Source: Paracoccaceae bacterium (GTDB lineage Bacteria > Pseudomonadota > Alphaproteobacteria > Rhodobacterales > Rhodobacteraceae). From it: 64,000 bases of DNA. The stretch spans positions 1 to 64,000 of the forward strand of contig WKFI01000001.1 of NCBI GenBank assembly GCA_014872875.1. The letters are read 5' to 3'. The stretch's first letter is position 1. Every line of letters begins with the position of its first letter. The notes below the pieces were generated by a model that saw nothing but the letters and a program-made list of their open reading frames with translations, did not search any database and had not been told where the DNA came from. The position numbers and the translations under genes are program-made. Of this stretch, positions 61,431 to 64,000 are shown piece after piece.

Positions 61431-62873
61431 TTAGTACAGCCGCAGATACTCCTGTACTTCCCAATCGGTGACCGACTGGTGATAGCGTTCCCATTCGTCG
61501 TTCTTGTATTCTAGGAACGACTTGCGCATCACCGGACCCATGACATGTTCGGCCATGTCGTCATGGCGCAGGGCCTCGATTGCGTTGTAGAGCGTGCGCG
61601 GCAGGCGGCGGATGCCCAGCTCTTCCAGTTCGGCCTCGGTCTTGGCGTAAAGGTCGAAATCGGTGGGCTTGCCCGGGTCGATCTTGTTTTTGATGCCTTT
61701 CAAAGCACAGGACAGGTGCATCGCCATCGCCAGATAGACGTTCATGGTCATGTCGCAGGCGCGGTTTTCGATGCAGTGGCGGCTTTGCGGCAGGCGGAAC
61801 TGGGCCGACCGGTTGTTGAAGCCATAGGTGATGTTGGTGGGCGCCCAGGTGACGGTGCCACCCTCGAAACCGCCAACACGCGGCACCAGACCATTGTAGC
61901 TGTTCACCGTCGGGCAGGTGATCGCGGTGATCGCCTCGGCATGCTGCATCAGGCCACCCACAGCCCAGCGACTTTCATCCGACCAGTCGCTGCCATCCGG
62001 GGTTTCAAAGATGTTTTCGCCCGGGCGGCTTTCATGCTGCATCGACATGTTGATATGCGCGCCCGACCGCCAGTCGCCCACGGTGGGTTTCGGCATGAAG
62101 GTCACGAACATGCCGTGCTTCTTGGCCACCTCTTTCAGGGTGATGCGCAGGAACGCCAGACGGTCCGACATTTCCAGCATGTTGGTATAGTGGAAATCCA
62201 GTTCGAACTGGGAATAGGCGCCCTCGGCCACCACGTCGTGCAGGTTCCAGCCCAGCCCTTCGATGATGTCGATCATGTCCTTGAGGAAGGGCATCGAGTC
62301 GATGGAATATTCCACGTCATAGCCGAAGGCCTGACGGCGCGGGGTGACGGCCTTGCCCAGATCGTCGTCGAATGCCTTCACCGGCATGCCGTTCTCGTCA
62401 TATTTCATGACAATGAATTCCGGCTCGACACCTGCATAACCGGTGTAACCTTCGTCGGCGGCTTCCTTCATCGCCCGCTTCAGCGCCTGACGCGAGCAGA
62501 CGTTATAAGGCGCGTCCTCCCAGTAAAGATCCGAGAAGATGATCGCCATCGAGTTGTCCCAAGGGCAGACATAGACCGCGTCCAGATCCGGCACCACAAC
62601 CTGGTCACTGTCTGCGGGGCTGAGTTCCGGCACAAACGAGATCGAGTGCACCGCGAACTGCGGACCTTTGCCCAGACAAAGCGGCTCAAAATCGCTCATC
62701 GGCACCGGCTTGGTCTTGGGGATGCCGTGCAGGTCGATCCAGGCGGCCATGACGTATTTCACGCCAGCTTCTTCCAGCTGCGCCTTGACCTCGGGGATGC
62801 GCGGGCGGTTGCGCTCTACCGCATCCTCGAACCGTTCATAATAAATCTTGGTGGCCGGGTTCGATTTTAACAT
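61431..62873 (-). CDS. Glutamine synthetase family protein, GlnT/GMAS-like
   Basis: A 480-residue GS-superfamily ligase from ATG 62873 (AGGAGG nine bases ahead). Visible GS elements are GYAGVEPEFIVMKYDENG (metal Glu), AEGAYSQFELDFHYTN, SGAHINMSMQ (ATP/metal His) and NRSAQFRLPQ (Arg/Glu). It groups in style with GlnT and gamma-glutamylmethylamide synthetases rather than GlnA. It could ligate an amine, such as methylamine released by the demethylases of this region, to glutamate. Promoter control probably lies in the 62874-63201 spacer. Confidence 0.85.
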   Translation of the reverse strand: MLKSNPATKIYYERFEDAVERNRPRIPEVKAQLEEAGVKYVMAAWIDLHGIPKTKPVPMSDFEPLCLGKGPQFAVHSISFVPELSPADSDQVVVPDLDAVYVCPWDNSMAIIFSDLYWEDAPYNVCSRQALKRAMKEAADEGYTGYAGVEPEFIVMKYDENGMPVKAFDDDLGKAVTPRRQAFGYDVEYSIDSMPFLKDMIDIIEGLGWNLHDVVAEGAYSQFELDFHYTNMLEMSDRLAFLRITLKEVAKKHGMFVTFMPKPTVGDWRSGAHINMSMQHESRPGENIFETPDGSDWSDESRWAVGGLMQHAEAITAITCPTVNSYNGLVPRVGGFEGGTVTWAPTNITYGFNNRSAQFRLPQSRHCIENRACDMTMNVYLAMAMHLSCALKGIKNKIDPGKPTDFDLYAKTEAELEELGIRRLPRTLYNAIEALRHDDMAEHVMGPVMRKSFLEYKNDEWERYHQSVTDWEVQEYLRLY

Positions 62874-63201
62874 TCTGGGGTTCCTCCTGTTCGGCATAGC
62901 CGTCTTTTTTTCATTTCATACGCGCCGGGCTCAAACCCGTCGGGCGCGGACCGACCTGACGTCTCTCGCAGCGATTTGGGCGGATGCCCCACGCCAGTTT
63001 TTCGTCATCTCTGCCCTTACTGAAATACGAAAAACAAATTCTGTCCAGCTATTTTTTGCGGATTCTTTAGATTGAACTGATGTATACTTTAGAATATTGG
63101 TGTTTTTGTAAGGAAAATGCAAAAATATGTGTAACTCCCATGCGAACTCCGAAGCCCGGAAAGCCAATTGATCAATCCAAGCCAAGGCGGGCGATTCGGG
63201 C
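62874..63201. other. A/T-rich divergent promoter region of glnT-like and EamA-type genes
   Basis: No gene is seen. The stretch 63000-63130 is markedly A/T-rich (AATTCTGTCC..., TATTTTTTGCGG, GTATACTTTAGAATATTGG) and must hold promoters for both flanking genes. An interrupted dyad CGCGCC...GGGCGCG with an inner GGG/CCC stem occurs at ~62921-62948. Lrp-type A/T tracts are plausible binding sites. Confidence 0.5.
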
Positions 63202-64000
63202 GTGAAGCTGCTACGGTCCACCCCCTCCAGCGAACTCAAACGAGTCGGTTGGATGATCGTTGCCATGTTTTCGTTCGCTGTTGAGGACGCGCTCTTGAAA
63301 GCCGTTCTTGCTCAGCTCCCGGTGGCGCAGGTCCTGATCATGTTCGGAACCGGAGGAGTTTTGGGGTTCTGTGCGATGGCGAGCCTGAACAGGTCACAGA
63401 TCGTGACGCCCGGATTGTTCTCACGGCCAATGGTAATCCGCAGCATCTGCGAGGTCTCAGCGCGCCTGTTTCATGTCATGGCGCTGGCCGTTGTCCCCCT
63501 GTCCCTGGTTACGGCCATCTTGCAAGCTGCACCGGTTCTGGTTGTCGCCGGGTGTGCAGTAATCTTTCATGAGCGGGTTGGGCTTCTGAAATGGACAGCA
63601 ATCTTGCTCAGCCTCGTCGGCGTGGGATTCCTGTTGAGACTGGATGGCTCACAAAGCTCTGCTTGGGTTTTTCTGGCCATTCTTGGCATGCTCGGCACAG
63701 TCGGCCGAGACATCGCCGCACGTGCGCTGCCACATGGTCTCTCGGGTGGCACCATCGGTATCTTTGGGTTTCTCGCAACCGCTTTTGCGGGGATGCTGGC
63801 GGGCCTCTGGGAACAGCAGCCTTTCGTATTGCCAGATCTGCGGACCATTCTGGCTTTGCTCGCAGCCGTTTCCGTAGGAATGCTGGCATATGCCGGTTTG
63901 ACAAGAGCAACACGAGCCGGACCAGCGGCAATTGTCACCCCATTCCGATACACCCGGCTGATCTTTGGACTGGCAATCGGTTTCGCAATATTTGGCGAAA
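63202..64000 (+). CDS. EamA/DMT-family transporter, 3' end outside window
   Basis: An open frame runs from GTG 63202 (or ATG 63253) to the window edge, about 266 codons without a stop. It encodes a hydrophobic protein with about nine spans seen so far, including WMIVAMFSFAVEDALLKAVL, LSLVTAILQAAPVLVVAG and AGPAAIVTPFRYTRLIFGLA, the last being the conserved end-of-EamA-repeat region. Such ten-span exporters carry amino acids, amines or other metabolites. It is divergent from glnT-like. The substrate is unknown. The GTG has AAGGCGGGCG upstream; the start is uncertain. Confidence 0.78.
   Translation, partial: MKLLRSTPSSELKRVGWMIVAMFSFAVEDALLKAVLAQLPVAQVLIMFGTGGVLGFCAMASLNRSQIVTPGLFSRPMVIRSICEVSARLFHVMALAVVPLSLVTAILQAAPVLVVAGCAVIFHERVGLLKWTAILLSLVGVGFLLRLDGSQSSAWVFLAILGMLGTVGRDIAARALPHGLSGGTIGIFGFLATAFAGMLAGLWEQQPFVLPDLRTILALLAAVSVGMLAYAGLTRATRAGPAAIVTPFRYTRLIFGLAIGFAIFGE

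Overview
The window looks like a chromosomal or megaplasmid accessory segment of a Roseobacter-group alphaproteobacterium (Rhodobacteraceae; Ruegeria/Phaeobacter-like). This is inferred from the high GC content, the density of Rieske oxygenases, dimethylglycine/sarcosine dehydrogenase-type (DMGDH/GcvT) fusions, DddP-like M24 proteins, MttB-family proteins, Ehu-type transporter genes and many LysR/Lrp/IclR/AraC regulators. I saw no rRNA, tRNA, CRISPR, phage or plasmid-replication genes. Species identity cannot be proved without a search.

Layout. (1) 1-6977: 3' part of a DgcA-like N-demethylase; an Lrp-LysE-flavoprotein operon; a TauD/TfdA dioxygenase divergent from a LysR gene. (2) 6978-9157: a hydantoinase/carbamoylase-type M20 hydrolase flanked by two decayed genes (C-termini of a DMGDH-type oxidase and of an aldehyde dehydrogenase). 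(3) 9158-15300: a cupin regulator, a Rieske oxygenase divergent from a DMGDH-GcvT fusion, a DddP-like M24 protein, and an alcohol dehydrogenase cut short next to an IS3-type transposase fragment. (4) 15304-20136: a GlxA-type AraC regulator, then an IclR regulator divergent from pcaI-pcaJ-pcaF, the last steps of the beta-ketoadipate pathway. (5) 20137-21319: a gene-poor stretch with one 65-residue orphan protein and a good terminator. (6) 21320-35879: a LysR gene, then a seven-gene minus-strand operon (DMGDH-type oxidase, aldehyde dehydrogenase, Rieske oxygenase, FrhB-like iron-sulfur flavoprotein, DsbA-fold isomerase, non-pyrrolysine MttB homologue, MmgE/PrpD protein), divergent from a third DMGDH-GcvT fusion plus a class III aminotransferase. 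(7) 36198-40970: betB with an Ehu-type ABC transporter. (8) 41179-52945: an Lrp regulator, a vanillate-demethylase-type Rieske oxygenase, two 2-hydroxyacid dehydrogenases, a GlxR/3-HIBDH-type reductase, a TPP enzyme, a MocD/MocE-like membrane oxygenase and Rieske ferredoxin pair, a second DddP-like M24 protein, a PanB-fold protein and a VOC protein. (9) 52951-59520: HxlR and SnoaL genes, a ferredoxin, a taurine/nitrate/THI5-type ABC importer, LysR and an atypical SDR. (10) 59594-64000: Lrp, a homoserine-acetyltransferase-like hydrolase, a GlnT-type glutamine synthetase and the start of an EamA transporter.

The common theme is oxidative removal of N- or O-methyl groups from small osmolyte-like compounds. 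Uptake systems, Rieske or flavin demethylases, GcvT folate domains and aldehyde dehydrogenases would feed central metabolism. The two best candidates for undescribed pathways are the 22236-32008 operon and the 46392-52945 cluster. Their substrates cannot be read from sequence alone.
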